DNA from: Thecaphora thlaspeos
Taxonomy: Eukaryota; Basidiomycota; Ustilaginomycetes; Urocystidales; Glomosporiaceae
Reading direction: 5' to 3'
Length of the DNA stretch: 64,000 nucleotides
Assembly (NCBI GenBank): GCA_900291925.1
Contig: UWYS01000004.1
Span: 992,001-1,056,000 of the forward strand
Below are positions 10,401 to 21,507 of the stretch, piece by piece. Positions within the stretch are counted from its first letter, which is position 1, and each line of letters starts with the position of its first letter. The position numbers and the translations under genes were made by a program. The notes below the pieces were generated by a model. That model did no database searches. It was not told the origin of the DNA and saw only the letters and a program-made list of their open reading frames with translations.

Positions 10401-11206
10401 ACACGCTGGGGCACCGAATGCGTCCAGTGCTCGCTCCGACCACGAGCGTGGTGCGTTGCGCTTGGGTAGGGGTTGCCGCGAGCAGGATGCCAGTCGGAAC
10501 CGTAGCGATCGGCGCCTACCGCGAAGCCACGGAGATCGTCGTGGCCAGCTTGAGGCTGCTGCTGATGGTAGTAGTGGTGGTGGTAGGGGTGAGGTTGGCG
10601 GGGAGGGTAGGCGTGATAGTCCACCTGCTGACGAGCCGGCTGGGCGCGATGGTGGCCGTCCTGCTGCAGCTTGGAGAGGTGGTGGTGAAGGATAAGCTGG
10701 TGCTCGAGAGCCTGGTGCGTTTGAGGCTGGCGTGTCAAGCCGGCCGGGAGCCCAGCGGCGCCATTCCACGAGTTTCCCGCGGGTGCCGCGTAGGGGCCGG
10801 CGCCGTAGTGATAGGGCTGATTGCCATACCAGCCGGCAGCGGCGAGCGAAGAGGCTCGTGCGGCCGCCGCGCTCATCCGCGGGGCCTGCGGAGGCTGCCA
10901 CATGCCCATCGAGACGGCGTATTCGTCCGCCGAATGGTGCTGCTGCGGCTGCTGGATCATGGTTGACTGAGCCTGCGCTTGTGCGTGGGCACGAGCGTGA
11001 GCATGGGCCTGGGCCTGGGACTGTGCCTGAGCCTGAGACTGAGCAGCGTGCATCCAGCCGTCGTGCTGGAATCCTGCATCGGCGCTGACACCCGACGGAT
11101 AGGCGGCGTAGGCGGCGGCAGCATGCTGGTGCTGGACCTCCTGGCCGTAGATGCCTCGATGGTCGGCATAGGAGCCGGCATAGGCTCCCTGCGGTGGATT
11201 GGTCAT
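7412..11206 (-). CDS. PCL/Clg1-like cyclin with long Q/H-rich N-terminus
   Basis: One uninterrupted exon of 1264 residues. The first ATG (11204-11206, [11 protein letters not shown]) is used; the frame continues upstream only through a GTG. The first 500 residues are low complexity, rich in Q, H, A and Y, followed by Ser-rich spacers. The cyclin box lies roughly at residues 900-1090. It begins [32 protein letters not shown] and contains [46 protein letters not shown] and DDTWVAFL. This arrangement matches Pho85-type cyclins (PCL/Clg1), which activate a CDK in nutrient and cell-cycle signalling. The acidic stretch [13 protein letters not shown] and further Ser-rich sequence form the tail. The CDK partner is inferred, and the disordered arms are much longer than the cyclin fold itself. 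Confidence 0.8.
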   Translation of the reverse strand: [1264 protein letters not shown]

Positions 11207-12991
11207 GACTGTCGGAAGTCGTTGCGACGCGAGCGAAGGCACTGCTGAGCGTCAACGACGAAGGGACTGGCGATGCTAAAGCGCGCTCTCGAGAAGCGGT
11301 GACGATGTTGGAGCGACGAAGGAGAGCCCTCCGGGGGAAAGGGTAGCTGAACAGGGCTTCGAGTGTGAGCGCTAGCAGTTGAGCTAGCCACGAATGTCGG
11401 GGAAGGCGCGTGGTCGAGAGGATCGAGAAGGGCGAGATTTTGAGAAAGAATCGATGGCGTAAAGTCGAGGACGAAGTCGAATAGGTATGCGGAGGCGTTG
11501 CCGGTGAGATGTCCAAAGACGTCGTCCGGAGGGAAGCTGGAGAGGTGTCGAAGGATGGAAAGAAAGCTGTGAAAGAGAGAGAGCGATATAAAGGTGGCGG
11601 TTTCGAAGAGGGAAAGAGAAATGGGGAAGCAGAGGGAAGGAACGGGCCAACGATTCGTCGATAAGGGACAAGGAGAGCCGAGGAAGAGAGGCTCCGAGAG
11701 GAACGGTAGGGCGAGACGAGCGGGCCGAAGGCGGATCAAGGACGGAAGGCGGGAAGTGTCGTAATAAGAGCAGGCCACGGACGGGCCAGGCTACGGTCGG
11801 AAGGTAGAAGAAGAGAGCAGCACAATCAAGGCGTCTCTATCGTCAGGTGAAAGGCCAGGACCGAGGGAGATCCCAGGTGTTTTCGTCGGAGTCGTGCGAC
11901 CGGTCGAAGGAAGTGCTACCTTTTGTGGGAAAGGTAGGGTGTCGATCGACGGACGGGACGAGGTAGGTGACGGTCCGGACGAGGAAAGCACTTCCGCTAC
12001 GGGACGTTGTGGCGTCCTGCGCGCTGGTAACTCTTAGCTCGCCGATGCGGACGGGGGATGATCGTCGGTGGGAATGAAGGGCGAAGCCGAAGCTCGCTGA
12101 TGCAGGTCAGGCTCTCCTTATAAGTGAATGCTATCCTCGCCTCCCAGACTCCCTCGAGTTCGTGGAAGAGGCGTTCGAGGGACTATGCAAGCCACGGCAA
12201 GTAGGCGGGGACCCGTATCGATGCTGAGCGATAATTGCTATCCCAGAGACGCCGGTTGATCGTTTGACTTGTCCGGTCGTGCTGTGCTCCACTGTTGGCG
12301 CCGGCGCTTCAGCTCGTTTGCTGCTGCTGCTGCTCGTCGCCGCCGATGGACGACGGAAAGCTAGCAAGCACGCAGGAGAGCGAACGAAGGTGGGGCAGGC
12401 AGCTGGACAGGAAGGGGCCGAACGAGCGACGGAGGGAAGTCGTCGACAAGGGGTCGAACACCCAAGGGTGAATCGGACCAGATACGAGCCCGCCTTTGTT
12501 GGACCAACGAGGAGGACCTCTGCGCACGAGGAGGATGCCTGGGCGTTGTTCGCGAGAGGCGGCGAAGCCTTCCGGACCAAAGTCACAGGAGCCAGGCAGA
12601 AGCGACGTCGAGGAAAAGGCGGGGACGAAGGCGATCTGGACACGGATCGGGGGTCGGAAGGGGATGGAGGAGAAAGGATGGTGGAGGTGGTGGTGGTGAA
12701 GGCGGACAGGCGATCAGATGGGCGCGCCTCAGCAATGGCCTTGACCGACTGCGCCTGGCTCTAAGCTTTGTCACAGGCGGCCCCAAAAAGAGCCGCTCGC
12801 CAGCAGGCCTTGCCATCGTCCTCGTCCTCGCCCTCGCCAGTTGTGAAATCCTGACCGCATTAGACTCTCTGCTCAACGGCCGGCCAGCCCCCACACCTGC
12901 CTGCCATCGCCAGCCATGGATGACCCTCACCGACACCCTTTTTCTTTTTCTCTAGACTTGCCCCTGTCGCCCACTCTGCTGGACGGATGCA

Positions 12992-12992
<1 letters not shown>

Positions 12993-13024
<32 letters not shown>
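12993..13024. repeat. (GGCT)n microsatellite
   Basis: Eight tandem GGCT units are visible. Confidence 0.9.
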
Positions 13025-13027
<3 letters not shown>

Positions 13028-13320
13028 CAGGGAAAAGAAGCAGGCCGGCGCCACAATGGAAATTTTTCGATTTTCCTCAACCCAGCTGCCCCGCCTCCCC
13101 GCCATTCAGATCACGCCGCAACGAGTTTGTAATGGCCAAAGAAAAGATCTAGGTAACTAGAGAACCCAAAACACCTAACTAACTTCGACCTCGAATTAAA
13201 ATCGAATTCGTCCTTCAGCGAGTAAGAGCTGCGAGGTCTGAAAGAAGGGCCTGCCTCTGCTTTGGTAGGCGGAAGTTTTTCGCTGGACCTTCATCGCGCG
13301 CGCTGGCTGGCTGGGCCCAA

Positions 13321-13387
13321 CCGACGGAACCGCATCCGACGGAACCGCATCCGACGGAACCGCATCCGACGGAACCGCATCCGACGG
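13321..13387. repeat. 15-bp minisatellite
   Basis: Four exact copies of CCGACGGAACCGCAT are followed by a seven-base partial copy. The identity of the copies suggests recent expansion. Confidence 0.95.
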
Positions 13388-15444
13388 TTAGAAGCCTGCG
13401 CCGCCGCCGTCGTCGCCAGGCCCCCTTTGACTCTGAAGCTCAGCCGCGGGTGAGCTTAAGTAATCGACGGTGGGCCTCGAATCCAGCGGCCCAGCGACCA
13501 GAAGAGACCCCCTTTTGGAGCGGCGTGAACGATAGGACCGGAGCTGGACGCCGCTAGACATGAGACCATGGGACGGAGGAAGGGAAGAGGCGCTACACGT
13601 TGGAGTGTAGGGTTCACCTTCTCGGCGTCACTTGGACGGGATTTGTGGGCCTACAGAGCACGTCGACTCTTGCTGTCAGCGCGAGAGGCTCGATGTGCTC
13701 ATGGCGGGAAACAGGGCAAGGGGTGGGGAAACATAAGCTGGTCTGAAGGCCCCTTTCACCAGGTCTGGTCGATGCGGGCAATTCTGTCCGGCGCAACCTA
13801 CGAACAGGATGGCGGGGTGGCGCGCCTCGAGGCCGACAGTAGGCTCGGCCGTAAGGAACTTGCCTCTTGAGAGATCTAGTGTCACCACACGATGGAGGCC
13901 ATGGCAAGGACAGAGCGTCTATCGTCACCCTCGACCTGCAACGTTGCTGACTCTGGTGACCTACAGAGATAGCGACGGCAACGACGATCAAGCCAAAAAG
14001 GACCCTGCGGTACGGCGCGTCATCTCACCTGGCTCGCCGTCACACGTACATACAGACAACACACGTCAGCAGCGGCCACGCCGGCTCGTGGCGACGGCAT
14101 CTCGCGGGAACTGTACACCTACGTCGTCCATGCTGCTTCAGAGGGCCAAAAGCGTGGTGGAAGGGCGGTTCGTCGTGACCACGACGCCGGACGTCTCTCG
14201 TACCAGAGGGAGGTGCTGGCTCATCACTACGTATAAGTACAGTACCACGTCCGGTTCCGAATGTCGGGCTGACCACGGCCCGGAAGACCAGTCCCAGTCT
14301 CGCGCCCAATCCGCGCCAAGACTATTCTTGGCCTTACAGGGATTTCGCCGAAGCAAGCACCAACAACGGCGCCAGACACGCCTTTCGGTCGTAGGTGTGG
14401 GGCTGTGGGGCTGATGCCGGACGAAAAGCGACAGGGATGGGCGTGGCTACGTACAGTACCTCCAGATATTTGTCTGGTCTTGGAACGTCATACTATGGGA
14501 TCAGTCGTCGCGACCCGTAGGACAATGAGGCGTCACATAGAACACTTTGTCGACTGCGGTTCAGTAGAAAACACTTCATGACGGTTCCGGTGGTGGCCGG
14601 ATCGGACGGCAATGTGCCAAGGTCGCTCACCGGCGGTAGAATCGTAGACTAACGCACTGGGACGCGTCGAACTGTACATGTCGTCTAAGAGAGAGGATCG
14701 TGGAGCCCTGCTGTGCGAGGTGGCCTTCCTGGGCGATGACCACTTCGAAAGTTGCTACTTTTGACTGTACAGTATGTGACAGCGACGGAACCGAGACCGT
14801 TCAAGGCTCCTTTATCTTCGAAGCCGCGGACTTGACGATGATGATGACGGGTCCGCTGGGAGGGTTCGGGTGAGGTCTACTTCCAAACCGTACGCATGCC
14901 GCAACTCCAAGGCCAACTTATTGCCGCCGGCTTTGCGAGCGGCGTGAGGCCCGCCCACGTTGGCAACATGCATCGGTTCATATCGTCGAGCGAGTCCGCG
15001 TTTATGCGGCAATCGCTCTCCCTGGCTTTTAGTCCCAGCAGCGAGGACGGGCTGTTCGTCCTCGATGCTGTGCTACGTATGTCCTGACTTCTTACCGGTG
15101 CTGACAGGCCGGGGCAGAGATGGAGAGAGCGACCAAGCGACGACGATGTACCCTCTTTGGACAGGGTGGGACCGGTCGGCGGAAGGTTCTGGCGATGATG
15201 CACCCCGTGAGTAGCTTGGCACCGCCGGGTCTTGGAGGTCGGTCTCCACTACGCCCGCATCAATACGTGCGCCGCAGTTGCTCGCGTCGGTAGCGGCCTG
15301 CCCGAATCAAGATGGTAGTGAACCGGCTTTCCCCAATAATTGCGTTGACCTGACAGCGGACCATCTGAAGAGTGGTAGAGGTGCAAGAGCATCGTCGGCA
15401 GACGAAACGGGTTCGCTGAGGATCAGAAGGGTCACCCTGACGAA

Positions 15445-15471
15445 CGACGACGACGACGACGACGACGACGA
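15445..15471. repeat. (ACG)n microsatellite
   Basis: Nine tandem trinucleotides. They create an artificial poly-Asp ORF on the + strand. Confidence 0.9.
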
Positions 15472-15664
15472 CAACGACAGCCGGAGGATGTACTCGAGGC
15501 CAAAGCTACGCGCGGAATCGTTTCGCGAGGGAGGGACCGCCGCCTCGACTCTCTGGCGTATGCATCTGCCTGCAGGTAAGCTGAACACCTTGCAGAAGAG
15601 TCGAGGCGGGCGAGCCGAGCGGAGCTGGCCAGCTTCCTACCAAGAGGTCAGCTCAAAAGGGCAA

Positions 15665-15694
15665 TCAGGCAGGCAGGCAGGCAGGCAGGCAGGC
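15665..15694. repeat. (CAGG)n microsatellite
   Basis: About seven tandem tetranucleotides are visible. Confidence 0.9.
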
Positions 15695-16580
15695 ACACGC
15701 GGCCTTGGCTGAACATACAACTTATTTGTTCATCCGACCGGCGGGCGAGGCCCGGAGGGACAGGGGCTCGCGCCTACAGTACATAGCCTGCGGCCCCTTC
15801 GGGCTTCGGCTTCCGTTCCATCAGCCCTACGCCAAAACATGGTCGCCCTCCTTGTGCTTGACGACGGTCGACGACGATGCTCAAGAGACACAGCCCTTCA
15901 GCTCAAAGGTCCTACTTTGGTCGACAAACACGGTCTCGGTGCTCAGCGACCGGCCGCAAGATAGAGGGACACTTTCAAATTCGTGGAGAAGAGAGAGACG
16001 GAAAGGGACGGAGCGGGGAATCGGAGTCGAAAGAGGGATGCACGGAGTAGGGACGCACGACAACGTCCGCAGCGATGGCTGGGAGATGTAGCCGAGCACC
16101 GTCTGCCGTCTATACAAACAGGGCCAAGACGGCGACAGATCAGACAGTGTCGGGCGATGGAAGATGGTCGAAAGAAGCATGCACGATACGGGCGGACGAC
16201 GGCGCCAAGGAGCCGGTTTCCTCTTCCCTCTCCGCCTGCGTCGGGGCTTTAGCTTGTCGTGCCAAGGCTCGATCTGGTGGGGAGCGACGATGGGACCAAA
16301 GTCAGTGTTGCCCTGCCCAAAGTCAGGCCTCATCCCCCCTCCTCTTTCCTCCATCTCAGATATCAGGGCCAGGAGATGCGCACAGGGGAAGAGGAGCAAC
16401 GCCGTACTGCTGCAGTCACGATTTCTTGATTCGCACGACGACGAGCCAACGACGGCGGGGCTAAGCAAGCCTGGACCGTCCGGCGGAACAGGGAGGCCGG
16501 AGAGGTGGGCGTAGGGCTAAGCCGAGGCGACGCTCCCTTGTCGCCAAGACAGGCGCGCTGCTATTTTTTTTGCCTGCTAC

Positions 16581-16652
16581 GCCAAGCCAGGCCAGGCCAG
16601 GCCAGGACCTGCCTCAGCCTCAGCCTCAGCCTCAGCCTCAGCCTCAGCCTCT
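16581..16652. repeat. Adjoining (GCCAG)n and (GCCTCA)n arrays
   Basis: A short pentanucleotide array runs directly into about seven GCCTCA hexamers. Confidence 0.9.
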
Positions 16653-16807
16653 GTTGTTTGCCCTGGCTTGAGCCGCGCCCCTCGGCTGGGCGTCGAAAAG
16701 GCTTGGCAATCTCCCTGGCCTCTCCTGCCTCTTCCAGGCGGCGGGCCTCGGACGACGGGCTTGGCAGCGCTTCCTTTTCTCCCCTTGCTCCCTCTGTCCC
16801 TTGCAGG

Positions 16808-16836
16808 CCGCCGCCGCCGCCGCCGCCGCCGCCGCT
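16808..16836. repeat. (CCG)n microsatellite
   Basis: Nine to ten tandem CCG units are visible. Confidence 0.9.
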
Positions 16837-17223
16837 TCGCTCGCCACCCGCGCGAGCGAAGCGCCCCACGGCCTGGCTTCCGGTCCTCGCGCCCTCCGCC
16901 GCCCTGAGGCATCGTAGTCGTCGTCAGGCGACGTCGTCCGCCATGGCCCATGAAACGGTCGTGGGCCCACGTTGCGCCGAGTCTTGGCGCCTTGCTTGGC
17001 TGCTGCCCCTCCTCCCTTCGAGGCCTCTGGCCTTGTCCTCGTTCCTGCTCCGCTCCCTCTTTCCCTCCTCTCCTCCCCACGCTCTCCTTTCCTTCCTTCC
17101 TCCCCTTGATATACATAACTAGAGAGTCTACCCCGATCCATATCCCCGCTTCCTCGTACCCGTCGACTCGCCGACCGCCCAAGTCCCTCCGCACCGCACA
17201 TCGCTGAATCCAGCCCCCGGGCC

Positions 17224-19927
17224 ATGCTCGCCAACCCACCCACCATGTCCAGACATCCTCACTCGACCTTTAGCTCCTGGGAGAACGGTCGGCCTTTCCA
17301 AGCGACCTATTCAAATGCCGGCCCCTCGACCTACGCCCAACAGCCTCAGCCGCAGCAACATCACCGCCACCAGCCCTCTTGGTCCAATAACAGCAACAAC
17401 GCCGCCGCTGGTCCATCGTCTCAGCCGATCGGCCACGCCCAGTCGAACCACCATAACGACAGCAATCAGGAGAAGGAACAGGCCATGCCGACGCCCACGA
17501 CCATCATCACCGCTGACAGCACCACCGTCTACGCTGCCACCGGCCGCAAGCGCAAGCGCCTGCAAAAGGTGAGCACTCCCCCTTGCCCCTCCTGACACTG
17601 CACCTCGACGGCTCTGCTGACGACGCGCTGGCCCTCATGCTGTCTCTTTGCCACCTCTGCAGGCCTGCGTCGCCTGCCACAAGGCAAAGAGGCGCTGCGA
17701 CGGTGGGCTGCCGTGCTCCAACTGCGACTTCAGCGGGAGGACCTGCTGCTACTCGGACGCCAACGGCAAGATGGTGCTTCCCACCGCCCGGGCCGGACCC
17801 AATGCCACCGGCAGCGGCAGCAGCAACGCCAGCGCCAATGCCATTTCCAATGCAACGTTCGCACCGACTTGCGTCGTTCCCGGTACTCCTTCCGAAGTCG
17901 CCAATGTCCACCTCGTCCGCGGTCCGCCGCCGCCACCCCAAACGCAGCCTCAGGATTATTCGCTGCCCGAGTCTCGATCGAACCCGGCCATGGGCTCGAG
18001 ACCATCGTACTCGAACGCCGTTCATCACGACGTCGCCCCTGCCATGCAAGCGCGGGGCCCCGGCAAGGGGCAAACTTCGCAGACATTTGCCTCGGCCTCA
18101 CCGAGCGAGTCGCCCAAGATGGGGCCTGTCAGCCATTTCGGCAGCATCGCACCGGCATCCGCGCTTGGCGGCGACGCCCTTTCCGACGTCCCGCCGGAAC
18201 GTCGACGCGAGCTCATCAGCATCTTCTTCTCCCAGCTTCATCCCTTCAGCTCGGTCATCGACGAGATCTCGTTCCTTCGCGACCTCTCGACCTCGGAAGT
18301 GTCGCCGGCGCTCCTCTTTTCGATGTACGCCCTGGCCGCGCGTTTCCAGCAGGACGTCGACGAGCAGCGCCGCTTCGCCGCCGGCGAGGCCTATGCGCGA
18401 TCGGCCCGCGCCATGCTGGCCGAGGAGGACGGCAACGGCTGCAGCGCCCTCGAGCAGCCGAGCCTCGACACGGCGACGACGCTCTGCCTGCTGGCCGCCC
18501 ACGAGGCCGGCATGGGCCGCCTCCAGCGCGCCCTCTCTTACTCGAGCGCGAGCGTGCGCATGGTCATCGCACTCAAGTTTCACGAGGGCGCCATCCCCGA
18601 GGCGCGCCACCTGTCCTACAGCCGCGACTCGTTCAGCGGCAACATTCGACGCAACAGCTGTCAGTGGCTCGTCTGCATCTCGTGGGCGCTCGACATCCTG
18701 ATCGCCTCGCTCGCCGGCCAGGCCCCCTCGGTCCGGGCCGACGAGATCGACGCCTGCCTCGCCAGCTTCCGAGCCGGGAACAGCGATGACGTCTCGAAGG
18801 CCTTCTTCAGCATGACGCAGATCTTCGCCGTCTTTGTCCGCGTCCTCGATCACGCCCGGGCCATGCGATTGCAGCAGCAGCAGCAGCCCGCCACCGGTGG
18901 CCACTACGGCAAGGGTCTCGACAAGGCAGCTCTCGTCCGCGCGCGCGACGGCGTTCGCCGGTGCGAGGAGAGCCTGCACGCCTGGGCCGAGCAGCTGACG
19001 TCCGAGGAAATGTTCGACGAGGCGAACCTCAACAGCACCAGCAAGGCGCTTGCCGAGATGAACTCGAGCCCTTCGGCCGCCAAGGCCGGGTGCTGGGCCA
19101 TGATGCACATGGTGGCCGAGTCGCTCATGTTTGTCCTCCACACTTCGACGCCGATGGACGACGACCAGTCGCGCCAGCTGGCCGCCTACAACAACCTGCT
19201 GCTGATCCTCGACTCGTTCGGCGCCGCGGGCCGTCAGAGCCTGTTTGCCTTCCCCGCGCTGCTGATCTGCACCGAGTACCCGACGCGGCCGAAGCTGAGC
19301 GTGTCGCGTTGGTGGAATCAGGCGCGCGAGTGTTGGGGCCTCAGCGAGGTCCAAATTGGTATGGCGGCGACGTCGCTGTGCATCTCGCGACAGTCTTCTT
19401 CGCCCGCGCTCTCGCTGCCCCTCCTTCAACCTTCGTCGCACAGCAGGAATGGCGACGATCGCCACCACCAGCAGCATCAGCACCAGCAGCACCTTCCGCG
19501 CCATCACGCTTCGGCCTTTGGATCCATGCTCCCCTCGCTCGGCTCCCTTCCCCTGCCGGCGCTCCGCCTCTCGCCGCCGTCTTCGTCGTCGAACAGAGGG
19601 TCGCGCAGCGAGACGCAGGATCGGCCGAGCCTTTCGCCCATCGGACTCATCTCTTCGCCGACGGATCTGGTGTCGTGGCGCAGCTCGAACCCTCAATTTC
19701 GAGGCAGCCCGACGTCTACGACGGTGACGATCGAGCAGGAGGGCGGCAAGTCGCCGACGCAGACGACGAGCTTCGAATTGTACGCCTCGCAGCCCTGCCG
19801 CAGCCCGCCTAGCGGCGCGATTCGGGGCGCGACGCTGGGCGCCAACTCGTCCGACCCGCGTTCTGCCTGGAGTCCCATCAGCTCGTTGAGGGGCGAGAAG
19901 AGGAGCATCAACAGCGTCTCGCAGTGA
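17224..19927 (+). CDS. Zn2Cys6 (Gal4-type) transcription factor
   Basis: Two exons, 17224-17568 and 17663-19927, encode 869 residues. The 94-nt intron (AAAG|GTGAGC to TGCAG|GCC) is in phase 0 and sits just before the DNA-binding domain. A basic stretch (GRKRKRLQK) precedes a zinc cluster spaced CX2CX6CX5CX2CX6C at C117, C120, C127, C133, C136 and C143. A Gln/Asn/His-rich N-terminus precedes it. From about residue 300, RRELISIFFSQLHPFSSVIDEISFL and the following helices match the fungal-specific 'middle homology region' that regulates these factors. The tail is Ser-rich with a CAG-coded Gln run near 18873. The protein should be nuclear. Targets are unknown and no neighbouring pathway suggests one. 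A second in-frame ATG lies at 17245. Confidence 0.87.
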
Positions 19928-20355
19928 TATGGTCGTTGAATGTTGTCACCTTATTTCAGCTTGAATGCCGCTTAGGTATATACATCATGATCTTGATCAA
20001 TCCCAGCCTTCATCGAGCTTTGCTAACAGCATACAGTAGTAAACTAGAGTGTGTGTTTTGCAGCGAGCCCATCAACGAGGCCGCGCTGCTGCCCTAGGCC
20101 CGACGGCGTTGCGGGATCTGCTCTGCTGATTATTCTGCGTCCGGCGAGCCTCCTTCTGACAGGGCACCTGCTGCGGAGACCTTCGATTTAGCCCTCTCGC
20201 TGCGCTCTCACGCGACGACGAGGACATCGTCGACTGGTCACTCTGGTCTCTCTCATCGTACGCGCATCGTCAAGGAACGGCCTGGCTTCCAATCAACCTC
20301 ATCTCCTCGTGCACCCGGCATCAGCCAGCTAAGCGGAGCATCACTCGACCGTATC
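19928..20355. other. Intergenic region between two + strand genes
   Basis: Contains the 3' flank of the zinc-cluster gene, one TACAGTA at 20032-20038 and the cupin promoter. No gene is seen. Confidence 0.55.
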
Positions 20356-21288
20356 ATGACGGATACGCCCTCGTTATCGCCTTCGGACGGCAAGCTGCGT
20401 CTGTACAGCTACCCGCAGACCAACAAGCAGCTAATAGACCACTACAAGCTCGAGTATCATCCGTACGTTTCCCCCCTCTCCCCTCGCCTAGCCATGACGG
20501 TGTCAGCTCGCTCTGTTCTCCCGTCCCTCGTCTTTCTTGATGCGAAACTTGTGCACCCATCACAGCGAAGGCGGCTTCTTCGTCGTGACCTGGGTCCAAG
20601 ACGCCACCGCCCCTTGCCCCTTTGCGACGGACAATGCCGAACGAAACCTCACCTCAGTCATCTACTACCTCATCTGTCATCCTTCGCCCTTGCTACCTCT
20701 CTCCCCTCCCTCGAGCGGGGACAGCGACGAGTTCCAGGGCTGGCAGGCCGATGTCGGCGTCTTTCACCTCAACAAGTCCGCTAGCATGCACGTTCACCAC
20801 GTAGGTCGGTCGCAGTATACGCTCATATCTGCCAAGAAACCACTGGGACAGGGTTTGGCGGACGAAAGGGGTCTACCGCTCATCAAGGTCGTCACGATGG
20901 GGGAGGATTTCGTCAAGGGAGAGGTGAGGCAGTTACAAGTAGAGTCCGGCTGGTGGAAGGTCAGTGAGATCCCGCCGGAGGATCGAAGGGCGGTGCAAGA
21001 GGGCAAGGCGGATGGCGAACGTGTCGGAGCCTTCATCACTGAATGCGTAACGCCCGGTGAGCTGCGAGAGCTTAGCTGGACGGCACGCACGACTAAGCGC
21101 TCTGCTTCTTTCACCTCGCATGCTGATGACAGGTCGCCCGCATCGTCCTCTACTTCCCTCGTTTCCGACCAGACTTCCACTGGGACGACCATACCTACCT
21201 CAACCTCAAGAGGCTCAAGCATCTCCTTGCCGATCCGTGCCAGGACGAGTACGTTGCCAAGTACCAGCAGTACGTCAAGGAGAAGTGA
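20356..21288 (+). CDS. DUF985 cupin-fold protein (Cupin_5, YML079w-like)
   Basis: Three exons, 20356-20462, 20566-21056 and 21173-21288, give 237 residues. The first junction creates the family's HPEGGFF motif across a GTACGT donor and CACAG acceptor. VGVFHLNKSASMHVHHVG and RQLQVESGWWKVSEIP are the cupin strands, and ITECVTPG leads to the C-terminal FHWDDHTYL. The family is a single small beta-barrel of unknown enzymatic role, usually cytosolic. Residues 70-85 contain a Pro/Ser insert relative to short homologues. The second intron is uncertain: the GTGAGC donor plus GACCAG acceptor is preferred because it keeps VTPG. An alternative GTAACG donor with a GACAG acceptor also stays in frame and replaces VTPG by about a dozen other residues. 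Confidence 0.82.
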
Positions 21289-21507
21289 AGGGCAGATCTC
21301 AAGGTCTCCCATCGCTCTCGCAGACAGCACAGTGGGCCGCCGCAACGGTCACAGATCTGCATTGCATTCAGCCCCGGACTCGGTCAAGTCAATCTCGGAT
21401 CTCTCAGGAGGGCTCGCGGGCAGGTAGGCGTGCGTGCATTCCTCTTCGTATTCCCTTCCACACCGCTGGCAACGCTGCCACCATTTCGAGCCTCGCCTCC
21501 CGGCGCT

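Larger units (their letters stand above)
11207..17223. other. 6-kb gene-poor, repeat-rich region
   Basis: This spans the cyclin gene's 5' flank and the zinc-cluster gene's 5' flank. Many short ORFs occur on both strands, but none has recognisable domains, good initiation context or matched splice sites. It holds seven tandem repeats listed separately and four copies of TACAGTA. A long 5' leader for the cyclin gene or a non-coding RNA could lie here but cannot be demonstrated. Confidence 0.5.

Noticed and set aside
11203..11778. 191-codon minus-strand ORF upstream of the cyclin start
   Set aside because: It overlaps the probable 5' leader, is Ser/Leu-rich from pyrimidine bias, and has no domain.
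13321..13387. CRISPR-like repeat array
   Set aside because: The 15-bp units are directly adjacent without spacers and the genome is eukaryotic.
15278..15712. Poly-Asp ORF
   Set aside because: The aspartate run is only the (ACG)n microsatellite read in one frame, and the tail is the (CAGG)n array.
18098..19696. 532-codon minus-strand ORF opposite the zinc-cluster gene
   Set aside because: It mirrors the codon bias of the true + strand gene, has no domain features and lacks start context.
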